From Prinia subflava (Eukaryota > Chordata > Aves > Passeriformes > Cisticolidae), in NCBI RefSeq assembly GCF_021018805.1, contig NC_086259.1, positions 1,488,001-1,552,000 on the forward strand: a stretch of DNA of 64,000 nt, given 5' to 3'. Below the pieces are notes generated by a model. The model made no database searches, was not told the DNA's origin, and saw only the letters and a list, made by a program, of their open reading frames with translations. A program made the translations under genes and the position numbers. This document shows, piece after piece, positions 19,326-33,664 of this stretch (positions are counted from its first letter, which is position 1; every line of letters starts with the position of its first letter).

Positions 19326-21494
19326 TCAAATTACAAAAACAGTTGTCTTTAGGGAAAAAAAGAAGACATTAAAGTTACTTCTGGGAAGCAGCAGCAAAGT
19401 GGGAAATGAGGGAAACAGCCATATTTCAGCTGAACAAAACTGACACAGTAAAACTGATGGAAAACCTAAAAACACAAAGAGAACTGGCTCATGTTCTGTT
19501 CCTGATTGGCATCTGATCATTTCAGAGCTGTAAGTCCATAGCATTCTACAAAGCATAGTGCAAAAACAAAAGCCATTATATTTAAATACTAAAAATACTA
19601 ACTCAGACTTCAGTAGATGATTTCTGATACAACAGCCACGGGCTTTATAAATGGTGTTGTCTGTTCGGTGGGTTCAGTATTTGGTCCCGGTTTTCTTCGT
19701 ACTTCTCAATCATTTTCTGCACGTCATGGTCAGCTCCAATGACCTTGGAAAGAAGATGGAAACACTGGAAATAACTGACACCACAGAACTTGGTTTCTCT
19801 TGAGCAGAACAGTACAGAACAGGACTACCAGTGCAGCCAAGCCGGGATACTCCAACAGATCTGCCCAAGCTGCTTTCTGCTGGGAATTTGGCATTCCCTG
19901 AAAGCTACACAGCTGATCCTGCAAGCCATCCCAGTGAACAGCCCCTCAAATTCCACTGCAGAGATGGCAGACCCCACTTTTATGCTCTACACCAACAGCT
20001 GTCACATTTGTCTGAGGCTGTCCTTCTCCAAAGGTTATCAGAAAAGCAGATTTATTTACTTTTACCACTGAACAACACTCCTGTTATTTCAGAAAGCACA
20101 ATCCCCCACATGCCTAATTGGTTATCATTAAAATAATACTCACAAGTACTGGGCAGGAAACTTCAAACAGTGCACGTTTAATGAGCCACTCTTCATAGAG
20201 CTCGTGAATAGCCTCTAAATAGTCCTAGAAAAGAGGCACTGGAATAACACCAATGCCCAGGGATGACACACACATTGCAATCTTTATCCATTTGGGAAGC
20301 AGTTAAGAGACACATATAAAAGCCTGCAACACATATCTTCCGCTAACAAAAAAATAAAAAGCATCAGAAGGTTTTTGAGAAATGTTAATTCCCAGTATAA
20401 AGTTTAACTCCAGGAAGACCTCAAAGACACAGCTCACAGAAGCACAGGGCTCTCAGCTCCTTTTAAGATCAAGCAACCATGATGCTCTCCCACAGGTAAA
20501 AGGTGGTTCAAGATTTTTACAGAGGAAAATACTACAAGGTAAGGACAAGAAGGGCAAGGCTGCTAAGAATATGTATGGGGGGCACTTTCTGTGTCAATAC
20601 ATTTCCCTGAAATTCCCAGTTCACTTTCTGGTAACTCAGTTTCCTCTAAAAGCTCTTCTGCCTGCCACCAATTGGTTTTTTGCTTCATGGGGACCACTTC
20701 ACTTTCAGAACTGCTCCCCTCCTCTTCAGCAGAGCTGCAAAATAACACAAAAGCTCTTCAAATCCATCACAGGGGATTTATTCTCAAGGCAGGCAAAATT
20801 TCACTGGGCCCAAAATTTAGCTCTTTGCACAGATCTTCTACTGACAATTGCTCCTCCTGAGCCACCCACCCAGAGCTGCAGAGGGAACTGCATTTATGTC
20901 TGCTCAGGCTTTTTTAGAAGCCTTGTGGCATGAAGGGCCGTGCTGTAAACTGGCACAGAAAGTCACTGTTCCATCACCACCATTTGTTTCAAAGCAGATT
21001 CCCAAGCTCACAATTCTCATGGAGTTGCTTCTTTTCAGCCACAGCAGAGACACTTTTCATGCACAAACATCCTGGAGGGAGCAGACTACAAAGTGCCCAG
21101 GAAATCTCAGCACCTGCAAGCTCAGCTATCCGTGCTTCACCTGGTGCTTTTGTGGCATTTAATGGTACAAAGGCAATTGACTTTCACATCTTAGAGAAGA
21201 TTACCAGAGGATTAATACTGCACCTCAAGTCAGCTACAGTGCACTGACTACTACAACAGAACACCTGGGAGAGTCAGCGTGCATGACAGATCATTATTTT
21301 TTAAATAAATCAAAATTCAATACTCAGGGTTTACTTTGCAGTAGAAACAGCTGCACCACATTTTGGCAGTATACTCAGGATACAATTTTAGTATTTAGAC
21401 TGGAATCATTCCATTTTCAAAGCTCATTATAAGCACATATATCAGAGGAACTCCTTACCAGAGGAATGACTTTTTCCTCTTCCCTGCATCGTGT

Positions 21495-21497
21495 CTA
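21495..21497 (-). other. Premature TAG in TK2-B exon 8
   Basis: Plus strand CTA within TGTCTATAGCC. In the phase set by exon 7 (ending in one extra G) and exon 9 it is an in-frame stop before TRCREEEKVIPL. Identical in copies C (40968-40970) and D (62782-62784). Confidence 0.85.
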
Positions 21498-24400
21498 TAG
21501 CCTCTCATAACAAACTTTAGGAGATGGCTGCAAATAAACTGCCGGAATAAAAAATTTAATAGTTATTTAAAAGCAAAGAAGTAGTTCTTTAAAAGCAAAG
21601 AAGTAACTCACTTCACAAACTACAGAAGGGAAGGATCCTGGCTTGGGTACCACCACTAGACCTCCCCTTTGGCACTGCTGTGAGTCAACCCAGGAACCAC
21701 CCACAAACCCAAGCTGTCTGATGGTGTCCACTTTTATACTGAATAATGTGATTATCTATGAGCCAAGAAACAAGAAGTATTGCTTCTCCCAGAAGGGAAA
21801 CCCACCCACAAACACAGCCCTCCAGAGCCACCAAGATGTTACCTATCAAATCCACTGAAACATCGATGTTGTTCTGGATCCAGTCAAACCATTCACTCAG
21901 GACAGCATAATCCACCTCTGGCATTTTTCCCCTGAACAAACACAAGAGGCACAAATCACTCACTTAGCATCATGCAGAGATCAACTCCAAACTCTCATTT
22001 TGCTCACCAGACCAGAATCCCTCCCCATTTACTCATCATTTATGAAAAGGCCAGCATTATGCCCACCCAAATTGAAGGCCACACAAACCATTGTTCATAA
22101 CATAGAAAGACCAAATCTTTTCTCTCTCTCTCTTTTTTTTTTTTTTCAAGTACTCAACGATATTTATTGCTCAGGTTCTCTGTATCAGTATCAGTTCAAA
22201 TCTATCCCAGGGCCTGTCACCAGAAGGGCTGGATTTACTGAGCAGCACCAATAATTCCTTACAGAAACCACAGTGAAATGCAGCAAAAAATATAATGTCA
22301 ATGTGTAGATAAATTTACTCCCACTGTAAGAAATATTTGTGGAAAGAGTAGTGAAATATCCAATATGCTTAACTAGAACTCTGAACTCGGAGCACAGAAT
22401 GTTGGAGACAAAGACCCCAAAGTTATCTCCGCAACAATAATAAAGTATCAGGCAACTCAAGTAAAAGGGAGTTACTGAGGACACGTTAAGAATCGCATAC
22501 TATGTTTTTATTAGTGAATCGATTTTCACTTAATACCATATTCTGATTGTCAAATATTACTAATTTTACAGTATCCTCTCTTCAAAACTGGTGACAGTAA
22601 CACATACTCCATACTCTTTCCTAAATGCTTCTGCAACATAAAAATTGTAAAAAAGATGGAGTTGGGAGGCTCCTGTGCTCTCCAGCTGAGTAATTAAGAC
22701 TAGTTATGCCATTTGAAATAGGACCGAAGAAAAATATTCCACAGATTTCTAAACCAGTCCCCTGACAGCTTGCTTTGGTCATTTGCAAAACTGAGCAAAA
22801 GTAATAAAGCCATTTCCCTAAATATGGAAAAAAGCAAAACCCCTGTTTGCACCACCTCCCCTCTTGATCTGCCATCCAGAAATGGGGTAACACTGGTCAC
22901 TGCTGCTCTTCCAACACATCAGTTCTGGGTAGCAGGGATCTACATCAGCCAGACTCTCATTGTGCTACTTTTCTCCAGGACACACGGGGAAACAGGAAAG
23001 TTAAAAGCAACTGGAAATAAGAAAAAGCTCCACTGTTCTTACCCTAAAAGACAGATACCTCCAAGTCAATTCTGCACTGACCTGCCCTGCAGACAACACA
23101 CCTTTGCTTTCCCTGGGAGGACTCTGGCTCAAGGTCCATAAAGATACAGGGAATATAAAAGGCACAAAATGATGTTTAAATTTCCAAAGTTTGCTCACAT
23201 TTGACTCCTACCAAGTCACGTTTTTACTGCCTAAGCCCAACACGAGCTGAGCAAGTTTTCTATCATAACTAGTGATGGATTCAGAGGGACACTGAACTGC
23301 AGAGCTCACCTACGGCACACCCTGCACACTCGTGTGCACACATTTAAAACATACCTAACACAGCCAGATTGACTCATTTTTTAATGTGTCACAAACTAGC
23401 TACTTTCATACATTCCTCAAGCATTCCTTGTTTTATTTATAATCCCTTTAAAACACATCTTTTTCTTTTGGCTTGCTGTTGGTACTATCATTTGCCTTCT
23501 AGCTTGCTGTAACAAAACAAAGCAAATGCCTTTTTTCCAACATTTGAAAAGTGCTGAGGTCACAAAACATCTTAGAGGCCCTTAAAAATTTTATTATTAT
23601 TTAATTAATTCCCAGAGTTGACACAAACAGATTTAGCCTCATAGCAACTAAATCTTTGGGAACAAAGCATTTTGTCTACATTAAAAAGAAATCAGCATCT
23701 AAAAAGGAGGCTATTCTGGGCTGCTTGCACTGTGTATGGACTGGGATGAATGATGTGAGTCTCTCCCCAGTGCCAAAGGCGGTCCCGCGGCAGAGAGGGA
23801 TGACACTCGTGCAGCGTGGGTGACACCTTGTGGCACAAACCGGGTTTGTCCCTCCGGGCCACTGAAAAACCCACTAAAACCCATCTGTCGCAGACACTGC
23901 TGGCATAAGGTCAGCATCCCAAACAACCAAACAAAACCCTGATTCCTGCACTACCGCAGTTAGTTTGGGGTGGGTGAGTTATACCTAGGGCAGGTAATTG
24001 CTCTTGCTTTACTCACAGCCTACCAAAGCTCGCAGTCTTTTTTAATCCTGTCAATCCTGATTCTGTGCAAGGGCATAGGACTTGAGTCCCTGCTTGCAAG
24101 AAATGCCAATCCAGGGTGCCAGGCTGGCTAACGCAGCCCAGTTCTCTCCCTCCTGCAGCCTTATTCTTTATATCCTTGTGGTTTTTTACCTGTTCAGCGT
24201 GTGTTTGAGTCAAGCAAGATTCGGGTATTCAGCTGGAGAGCAGATCACTTCAATAGATGGTGTCTAAACAACACTGAGTTCTAAATACTCAGGAGCAGTG
24301 CTGAAAAAGGTTTTCCAGAGTCCTACAGGAAGTGGGCAGCACCACCCATACCAAACACACTGCCACTCCAACACAGAACTGGCAGATTGCACAGGCCCCT

Positions 24401-27061
24401 TAAAATGCACACTACCAAAGGAATTATCATTTGATTAGATATACATTTTAAATAATTAATCCAAGAAAATAAAGTAGAAAGCCACATCCCATACCTTCGA
24501 TACAAGTTTTCCACAAAAACGTGTTTTGCACTGTGAATCGACCGCTCCATCATCCTTATGGGGGAAATCTGCAACACAGAACTTCACCCTGTACATTTTC
24601 ATGCTTGCTTCTCTGCAGACTCAGGTGGCACATAGGAAACACAATTTTCAGAATCTAGTGAGAAACAAACTTCCTTGGAGGGTGGGAACCCCAAAACAAA
24701 CAAGGACTCCTGATCTTACTCTAATTTGTTATTCAGACACCAGCTCAAAGCTAAGTGGGAGCCAACTCAGGGTACAAAACAGCAGCAACCCACTTAGGAT
24801 CTGCAGGATAATGGGAACTGTTGCTCCCCAAATAGCTGCTCCATCTCATGCATTGCTGGGTGACAGCACAGGGCTGACATCAGACATTCAAGCAAGGAAA
24901 CAGGACTTTAAAAATAAGTAACTGCAGCTGACAGAGCCCTGGCCTCAGCCAGCACTTCATGTGTTCCACCACTACTTCATGTGGGAGCAGGGAGATCCTC
25001 TGACACTCTTGGGCCTGGCAGAGCAACTTCTCACCCAGGTTTCTGCACATTAACAAAGCAAAAATAGCTCCAGCAAGGCTCAAATGACAAAAAAAAGCTT
25101 AAATTGAAATACAGGGAGATCCTCAGGAATTCTTGAATGAACCTCTCCAACAGAACAGGATTTCTGTGTCTTGGAAAAACACCTCTTCCAAAACCCTAAT
25201 GATTATATGTGCCACTTCCATATTTGGCACTGCTAAAAGTCTGCCCTAACACAAGCTTAGAAAACAGAACATAAGAACAATCAGTAAAATATAAGCATGG
25301 CATGTAAGACCAGGTCTTGTAATCAGGGAATGGAAGACAGCATAGAATGTAACAAAAGGTGTTTGAAGGAGAAAAGAATGAAGAAATCTTGATAAAAAAG
25401 GCAGGATGTGAAATTTAATTTAAAAAAAAAAAGGAACAAATACAAGGAAAAAAAGGATGTAAACCACCTGAAAAAGCAATAGAAAACGGTAGTGGAAGTA
25501 TTTTGCATAAATAGAAGAAGCAATGGCTAAATTTGTTCTAGACAGCACAAAGCAGTACTATGAATTCTAACATAAGGTTACTTGGTGTTTGCCAAAGATT
25601 CAAAATAATGAAATCACAGACAAGTCACTGACATGAAATGAGGAAGAGATTTGTGCAAGCCGAGCTCCAGAAGTTGTGCCCAAACAGCAGGATCAGTTTG
25701 GGGAAGTTGTGAGCAAGCAGGAGGCAGAAGTTTTACCCCCAGAGCACATGCTGAGCATATCAATGTCTGCCCCACAGAAATCCTTACTCACTGCAGGAAC
25801 AAAGAATGAACACACACAGCACCTTAACTCTTGAATACAAGGTTAAAAGGATTTCGCACTCCTAACCACATCTAATTACTCTTAAAATTAAAAGAAGAAG
25901 TTTCCTTACCATGGGCCTGGTGTGCTGCTCCAGCATGGTTAGCTGGACATAGGTCTGCAGAGTTATTCCCCACCTCGATGCATCCTGGTACATTAAGCCC
26001 TGGGGTCAGAGATGGAAGCAGGACAGATGGACACTTGTTAGGACAAACAGCACAACAGGAAGTTTGGGTTATTAGGAAGCTTTTGCCCTACAACAGCGTT
26101 GCTCTAAGAAGCACACTAAAATAGCTGACATCAGGTTTGATTAGAATTAAGTGATCATTTGCTCTCCACAATGGACAGTTAATGTACAATTATGGCCCTG
26201 TCCCTACAGACACTGAGTGGGAGGTTGGTTGAAGTCAGCAGGAATTAGTTACTCTGCACATAGAACAGTCAGAACCAAGTAATGAAAAAAACCCCTATCT
26301 ACTACTCTATTTTTGTGCACTGACAGACTCTCAGTACACCCAGTGCATCCAGATATCATACAGAGTTCTAAGTATGGTCTGGGCCTCAGAAAAGGTTAAC
26401 AGGCAGCTGTTCTTCCCAAAGGATCCTCAGAGCAGCTCTCAGGTAGCTGTTCCACTTTCTGACTGCTGCAATTCCACACACACACAGAACTTACAAGAAA
26501 CAATCTATCCTGCACAGCAGAGAAAGGATCTCACTCAAAATAAAACATCATTCAGTGTCTGTTGGCTGAGGTGACAAGTTTTAAGCCAGCAGCACAGCTT
26601 CAGCCCACAGGTCTGACCTTCTCCTTTTCTCCCTGCCAAGACCAGACTTTCCCAGTGCTCCGAGGCTGCTGTGGTGTCGTGCAACACGTGCCCCACCCTT
26701 TACTAACAATCAGAAAGGCATCAGCAACTCCTAGGAGGGACAATTTACTCCTCCAGGGGGCCTGTGCTAACACTGATGGTATTTAACACGTGTCAGGGCA
26801 AGTATGGCTTGGGCTGTGTCCACAGGGCGGACCGCAGATCCCTCCTCAGCCACCACGGGGTTTGTGCAGAGGGCTGAGCCCCAAGCACAGCACTGACAGC
26901 AGGGACCACTTCCAGCACCACGGCAGGGTTGGTGTGCAACTGCAGCTGGGACCCAGGGACAGCCCCGGGGCAACAGTTCCAAGAAGCCTCGGCCACCCAA
27001 AGGTCAACAGAAGCCCTCAACGCCTCACTGAGCTGAATTTTCCTTATCTGCAGCAGCCACA

Positions 27062-27569
27062 GGATCACAGATTCATACAGTGTTAAGGGGTTGGAATGGA
27101 CCTTAAAAGATCATCCAGTGTCACCCTCTGCCATGGCAGGGACACCTTCCACTGTCCCAGGCTGCTCCCAGCCCCAGTGCCCAACCTGGCCTTGGGCACT
27201 GCCAGGGATCCAGGGGCAGCCACAGCTGCTCTGGGCACCCTGTGCCAGGGCCTGCCCACCCTCAGAGGAAAGAGTTTCTTCCATACATCCAACCTAAACT
27301 ACTTCTCTTTCAATTTGTCCCCTTTTCCCCTTGTCCTGTCACTGCAGTTCCTGAGGAATTGTCCCTCTCTGGTTTCCCTGCAGCCCCTCAGACCCTGAAG
27401 GAGCTCTGGGGTCTCCACACAAGCTTCCCCTCTCAGGCTGAGCAGCCCCAGCTCTCCCAGCCTGGCTCCACAGGGGAGGTGCTCCAGCCCCCTCAGCACC
27501 TCCGTGGCCTCCTCTGGACTCGCTCCAACAGCTCCATGTCCTTCTTATGTTGGGGGCACCAGAGTTATT
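27062..27569 (-). mobile_element. CR1 3' fragment (TK2-B intron 4)
   Basis: Same element and position as 1033-1540, with a few substitutions. Confidence 0.85.
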
Positions 27570-28944
27570 CAAAGAACTCCAGTCAAACAACATTAACTGA
27601 CCGGATCCACCCCTCACCTTGAGTGACATCCTGCCCTTCTTTGAAACAGGCATAAGCACATTTAGAAAGAACTGCCACACTCAGGGCTCACCTTCCTGGG
27701 AATTGCTTTAATTCACACCCCACTGGACACCCAGTCCTTGCCAAAAGCACATTTTATATGCCATGCTTCTATTATATGCATGTCTTAATCACAGTAGAAG
27801 CTCTTTTGCTTTGTGGAGCTTTAATTTTTGCTGTGTAACGTTTGGATCACACCTTTTGGAGCAGTTTTGCTGGCTGATAAAAAGCCATTACACGTCTTGC
27901 TAAAAGAACAGCCACTGTAACTGCAGAAATAATTTCTGCCACTTACCAGTATATTGTGACCTCGAACATTCCTCCACTTGGTCAAAGGTTCCTTCAAAAC
28001 CTGGTTAAAAAGAATAACTCCATGTTCAATGCATCTTGGATTCAAAATACTTAATGTGACCCTACAAGTGTACAACTATTTTTAAGGAATACTTGAGCAG
28101 TAAATCAGAGTATTCAGGACTTGTATTGGAAACTCATCAGACTTAAAAAAACAGTACTGAATTCTGTAACGTAAAAGGTAATAATGAACACTGCTAAAAA
28201 TAGAGAAATGCCAATACCCAACATATTCTTAGCATTTTTAAATGCTGATTAGACTACCTCATACGCCTGGAGAGAATTTTTTTTTTTTGGAGTCAAAATC
28301 AATGTGATGTAAGGGAAAGAACAGCTTAGCAGAGTACTTCGCATTTCAGTGACAAGCCCATCCCCTTACAAATTAACTTCTCAGAAAGTAACGCTTGCCA
28401 GCAAAGGAAGAGGACCAGAGTGCTACCACATTCTATCACAATGTGTTCTAACAAACAGAATGTATTCAAATCTTTTACAAAATGAATCAGAAAAGCGTCT
28501 ACCCTGAATAGGTAAAATCACAAGAGACTTGCCTGGTTCAAACAGGGTCTAAATCTGCAATAATACTGTAGAGTCAGGCCTAGGAGAATCTCATCAGCCA
28601 GGGAATTTAAGTAGCTACTTAAAAATGTTGCATGGTATGCAAATTAAAGTCTGTTATCCTTTGGATTAACAGTTAATTACTTCATAAGGACAATTCCTGT
28701 AAAATTACCAAATAATATCTGGCAACCCAGCATTTCGAGGAGGACTCCTAAAAATTATTACAAAATGTGTTGCCAGGTCTGTTGGGGAAAGCATTAATAA
28801 CTGTTGTACAAAAACAATTGTCCAATCAAGGTTTGTCCTTGATTTTGTTTAAAATACAACAAGCCTGCCCTTCCCGTAACTTGGTTCTAAGCAACACAAA
28901 ATCAAATACCAGATCAGTCTAAAAAGTCTCCTGAACCAGTTCTA

Positions 28945-28965
28945 ACAGAACTTTTGCACACATCT
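28945..28965. other. Deletion junction removing TK2 exon 3 (copy B)
   Basis: Identical junction to copy A (TCTAACAGAACTTTTGC). A single deletion before the A/B split explains both. Confidence 0.85.
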
Positions 28966-29840
28966 CTCACAATTTTATTACAATTTTCACAACTAGACCA
29001 GCATAGCCTTGCAAGAGTATGACCCAGTGACAGACCCACCACTACAGTGACACAGCTACGGCCTACGCTTGCCAATACACACACTCAGATTATAACTGAA
29101 TTGTAATGAAAGAGGCTGCACTGTTTATTTTGCTTTCTGAACAAAATACAAATACTTACAATTCTCTTTCTAGCATCTTTTTTAATCAGATGCTTATCTA
29201 GAATGGAAATAAACAACAGTTAAAATCAAAGTGGTCTTAATAACTTAGTTATACTGAGCCTCTTAATGTGAGATGCTCTAGGACATTGTTAGGTTCCCTA
29301 TGGCTTAACATGACACTATTTTCTAAATGATCAACCTTCAAGGTTCTAGGTAATTATTGGGTCATGTAACAGACACATTGTGGCACCGACTGACACAGAT
29401 TTAGCTGAAGTTGAACGCTGTCCCTGACGCTTACAAGTCCAACGCTGAGTGCTCACACTTTCACCACATTTTTGCTACATCTGCTGCTCCTCAGTGGGTT
29501 TGCGTAGAGGAAAAATGAATTTTAGAAAGACCAGTTGGCGCAGCACCCACTGGCCTCACAGGTCCGGCGGGTAAGAGCGAGGATTACAGAGCAGCTCCAA
29601 AATAAGCACCTTACACCTCAAAACAGGGCAAAAACACTGTCCAAGCCAAGCTGAGCTTACGAGACCCTTCACCCAGCCAAGCACGGCAGGAAGGCAGGGA
29701 CGGGCTCGGCGGTCACCCCCGGTCAGAGCTCCAATCTGACCCCGCTCGCTCCTGTTGCCCCAAAGCCGCTCCAGGGTCTGACCCGGTCCTGCTCCCTCAA
29801 AGCCGCTGCACGGTCCGACCCCGCTCCCGGGTCCGACCCC

Positions 29841-29940
29841 TCTCTCGGTCTGATCCAGCTCTCGGTCTGATCCAGCTCTCGGTCTGATCCAGCTCTCGGG
29901 TCTGATCCAGCTCTCGGTCTGATCCAGCTCTCGGGTCTGA
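29841..29940. repeat. VNTR in TK2-B intron 1
   Basis: Five GATCCAG-containing 17-18 bp units against three in A and C; this accounts for the extra 35-36 bp of copy B in this interval. Confidence 0.8.
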
Positions 29941-30162
29941 CCCCGCTCCCGCTCCCCCAAAGCCGCTCCAGCGCATCCCGAGGGCTCGCACTGACCCGAA
30001 GCCGGGTTCAGGGGCGGTCGCCGGGCCCGTCCCGTCCCCTCCCCGCGGTTCCGCCCCGCACTTACGGCCGGTAGCGGCGCGGGGCCCGCCCGCTGAGGGG
30101 CCGGGGACGGCGCTGCCCGCGCCCCGCTGGCCCCAGGCCCAGGCCGCGCCCCGCCGCCACAT

Positions 30163-30289
30163 TGCCCATCCCGCTGCCGCCCGGACCCGCACCGGACCCG
30201 GCTCCGCCCCGCTCCGGCCCTTCCGGCGCCGCCCCATCACTTCCTCCGCCCCTGAGGCGCTCTGAGGCGGGGCTGGTTCAGCGCTGGCG
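30163..30289. promoter_or_regulatory. Bidirectional TK2/CKLF promoter, copy B
   Basis: Same 127-bp spacing as copy A, with the ETS core and GC boxes retained. Confidence 0.7.
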
Positions 30290-33200
30290 ATGGCACCGGG
30301 ATCACCTGCGGGATCGGCTCCGGGATCTCCCCGGCTGGAGGGGCCGTCCCGGGGTGCCAGTCCCGCCGGGCACCGCCCGGGCAGCGCTGCCGACCCCACG
30401 CGGCTGCCGCTGGACCGGGCCTTCCCCCGCTCGGCGTGGTGCGCGGTGAAGATCGCCCGCACGGTACGGCCTGGGGCGGCCCCGGGGCCCGCGGCATGGC
30501 CCGGGCCGGCGCTGACCCCGTCCCCTCCTGTCCCGCAGCTGGTGGCGCTGGCCGCCTTCATACGCTTCCTGACCGCGGGCGAGCACGAGTTCTACACGGG
30601 GTATGCCGGCCTGGAGACGGTGACAACCGTCTTCTTCCTGCTGCTCTACCTGCTGAGGCTCGACGTGCGGATGCGGTGCCTCTACTGGCCGCTAGCTGTG
30701 AGTACCCGTGGGCTCCGAGTACCGGGGTGCTCTGGATGTGAGTACCGATGTCCCCTGGCCGTGAGCATTGATGGACTCGGGCCGTGAGTACCAATGTTCC
30801 ATAGCTGTGGGTACGGCTGTCCCCTGGCTGCGGGTACTAATGTCCCCTGGCTGCGGGTACTAATGTCCCCTGGCTGGTGGTACCAATGTTCCCTGGCTGT
30901 GGATATAGCTGTCTCCTGGCTGTGGATACTAATTTCCCCTGGCTGTGGATATAGCTGTCCCCTGGCTGTCCTATGGCTGTGGGTCCCAATGTCCCCTGGC
31001 TGTGGATATGGATGTCCCCTGGCTGTGGCTACCAGTGTCCCCTGGCTGTGGGTACCAGTGTCCCCTGGCTGTGGATATGGCTGTCCCCTGGCTGTGGCTA
31101 CCAGTGTCCCCTGGCTGTGGGTACCAATGTCCCTGGCTGTGGCTACCAGTGTCCCCTGGCTGTGGCTACCAGTGTCCCCTGGCTGTGGCTACCAGTGTCC
31201 CCTGGCTGTGGCTACCAGTGTCCCCTGGCTGTGGGTACCAATGTCCCTGGCTGTGGCTACCAGTGTCCCCTGGCTGTTGCAGCTGCTGGCTGTGAGTGCC
31301 AGCAGGGCAGTGAACAGGAGGGATCTCCTGTCCCAGGGGACTTTGTCAGCCAGCCCAGTGATTGTTTCTGTACAGGTAAGACAAGCCCTCGTGTTCTGTG
31401 GAGGTTGAGGCAGGTTTTCCTAACGGAGCGTTCTGTTCCATCAGTTCTGGATGGCTGCTGGATCCGGTAACAGCCCTCCCGGCACAGGCACTGTTTGCCT
31501 CTTTGCCTTTGTTGTGTAACACCTTCACACCACCAACTAGTCACACACTTTCACCCAAATACCCACGAGTTCTGCTCCTACCTCCCTTTTGTACATGTAT
31601 TTGCTGCTTCGGTCTATCAGGTGTAGCCAAGTTGCAAAATATATCAGGCAAAAACAACAGAAGAAATGTAAAATGAGGAAGTTTTACTATAAACACTCTT
31701 TTTACCATCAAACCACTGGGTGTCAGTGTCTCAGTGTCCTCTCACACAGATACTGCTGTAACTCTGTTTTCATGGCAATCCAGCCATTTTTCACCATGCC
31801 TTCTCTGTTGGGAGCTCTCCACGTTCTCCTTCAGGCCTGTATTTCCAAATAAATATTTTGCTTCCACTACCTGTTTCAGGATATTTTGAACTCGGTGACT
31901 TCAGCGATGTTACTCATCCCTGTGGGCTTGACTGCAGTAAAAATCAAGACCAACAAGGGGATAATGGCTGGAGGAGTAAGTAGGAACCTTGTTAACGAAT
32001 TTCAGTTCTTAAAGTGCAGTGATTTGAACCTCTTGGTACACTGACATTGTGGAAGGACCACGCAAACAACTGTCTTGGAAGAACACTCAGCAGTAGCAAA
32101 CAAGGTACATTCAAGTGTATCTCACAAAAAGAAAATAATCCTCCCATGACTATTAATTTAAAGATGACAAGAATTAGGAATTGCTGCAGAGAAGTACTGA
32201 AACATTCAGAATTTCTAGTGTTTTTAAGTAATCTACATTTGCTACCATAGCTTGAAATCCCAGGTGGGGGAATCCCTAGCTCTTTTAGAACTATCCAGTT
32301 TGGCTATTTGAGAAAAAATTACAACAGTCCTGCTAAAAAGAGTTGAAGCTTTTTAACAGACACGCTGGTACCTCCCTCCTGGCATGTACATTCTTGTTTC
32401 TGACACAAACTGAGGAATTATGTCAGTTGAACAGGGGTTTTGTTCATACTATGATTGTAAGAATTCATCTTCTTAAGATTTAACCAAATTAATAGTTTGT
32501 GTAACTGATATTTTTAATTCAAATGGCAACTAATGTAATTAACCTTAATAAACAGCTAGGAGGGGAAGAAAACCCCTCAGTTTTAAAAGTCTCTAGAAGT
32601 ACAAGATACAGTACAAGCTGAAATGTGACAAGAAACCAAAAGAAACCTCAAACCTACAACAGAGGTCTTTCAAACTGAGCTTAGGAGATGGTGGGGGGGA
32701 AAGTTGATGGCTTCATTGGCAACAGCATCCTAAAAAGGAGACTTTGTGATAGATTGACTGTGCTGGAATAGAATTTATATTCTCAGTTGTGAAGTTCACA
32801 GAAATTAAAGGTGGGAGCAGGAGACTGAGCAGGTAGCTGGGAACACAAGTTTGGGTGGAACATGGGACATCTCCAGTGCTGGGAGGGACAGAATCACCCC
32901 CAGCCTGTTCTCCTGAGGCACAAACTGCCTTGAGCTGTCCTCTCCCAAGAGCTCTCCTGAAAATAACTCCCCTGATCAGATAATTCAGTGCTTTCAGAAA
33001 AAACCCTGTGTGCATGTGGGGTGAGGCTGAAGGGCAGGAACTGAGTGAGTTAACTCAGTGGCTCTTCTGCAAACACATTTTTCCAGTTACCTGCCTGAGG
33101 TTGTCTATTTTCTGAGTAGTTTAGTGCATTTTATTCAGTTTGGAGAATGTTTCCCTTTCAGAGGAGAAGAGCATTTTCCTGCTGGGCTTGTTTCCACAAA

Positions 33201-33664
33201 TACTGACTTTTCCCCTTGACTTTTTTCAGGGCCAGTCCCATTAATAAGCAATCCTTAAAGGGACAGAGGGGATTTCATGAAGGATAAAAGCATTGTCTGG
33301 CATAATGCAGCATTAGCTTAGCTTTCAAGGAGAGCACCACACTATCTCCAAGGCCTGACACAAACATCAAACAGAGCAGGCTCTCTGAAAGGCTGATGGG
33401 ATGTAAATATGGGTGTTATTTGATTTATCAGCTGTCTCAAATCACACACGTTTTCAAGCCCAGAACAAAGTTAGGAAGATGTATTTACTGCTACCTTGAT
33501 GAGTCACTACAGTAAAAGCTCAAGATTTATTGGGGGAACTAATTTTATGATAATTTTTATAGGTGTTGAGTCTTATATTGCTTGCTCTCTGCCTTGTTGA
33601 CATGTTTCTTCTTTGGAAGAAGATTAGCCTTGAGAAAGCAAGAGGAAGGAGTGCTGCCAAATAA
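30290..33664 (+). CDS. CKLF: CKLF copy B: chemokine-like factor, MARVEL (CMTM) protein
   Basis: Exons 30290-30463, 30539-30697, 31880-31975 and 33563-33664, all phase 0, 176 residues. It has the same exon 3 and exon 4 protein as copy A, and an exon 2 differing by one residue (LDVRMR for LDARMR). Exon 1 differs from A in the LEGPSRGAS stretch and at one later residue. Four hydrophobic segments and the RLDxRMRCLYWPLA signature are intact. Intron 2 is short (about 1.2 kb) because the retrovirus is absent, so this copy shows the structure before insertion. It shares the divergent promoter with TK2-B. Probably the most normal of the three CKLF copies in structure. Confidence 0.8.
30698..31302 (+). 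repeat. Minisatellite in CKLF-B intron 2
   Basis: Longest version of the donor-derived 21-24 bp array, about 605 bp, rich in CCCTGGCTGTGGCTACCAGT units. Confidence 0.9.

Larger units (their letters stand above)
19645..30162 (-). pseudogene. TK2: TK2 copy B: thymidine kinase 2, P-loop exon deleted and stop in exon 8
   Basis: Nine exons with consensus splice sites: 30066-30162, 29160-29197, 27947-28000, 25910-25999 ([17 protein letters not shown]), 24495-24568 (MMERSIHSAKHVFVENLY), 21843-21931 ([16 protein letters not shown]), 21459-21538, 20144-20224 (YLEAIHELYEEWLIKRALF) and 19645-19743, ending in TAA. The order and phases fit TK2 (human 265 residues). Two disabling features: exon 3 with the P-loop is deleted, and exon 8 reads CYERL-stop-TRCREEEK, with TAG at 21495-21497 just before the Arg-rich LID motif. 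Exon 8 is 80 nt, so skipping it would shift frame. Exon 8 also has several other unusual replacements, as expected after loss of constraint. Exon 9 starts with Asp where copies C and D have Glu. Confidence 0.9.

Noticed and set aside
20382..20933. 183-codon plus-strand frame inside a TK2 intron, kept in three units
   Set aside because: No protein resemblance or splice context; conservation only reflects recent duplication. The composition is that of an intron.
22121..22150. CT/T-rich run in TK2 intron
   Set aside because: Simple low-complexity tract, same in all units; no function suggested.
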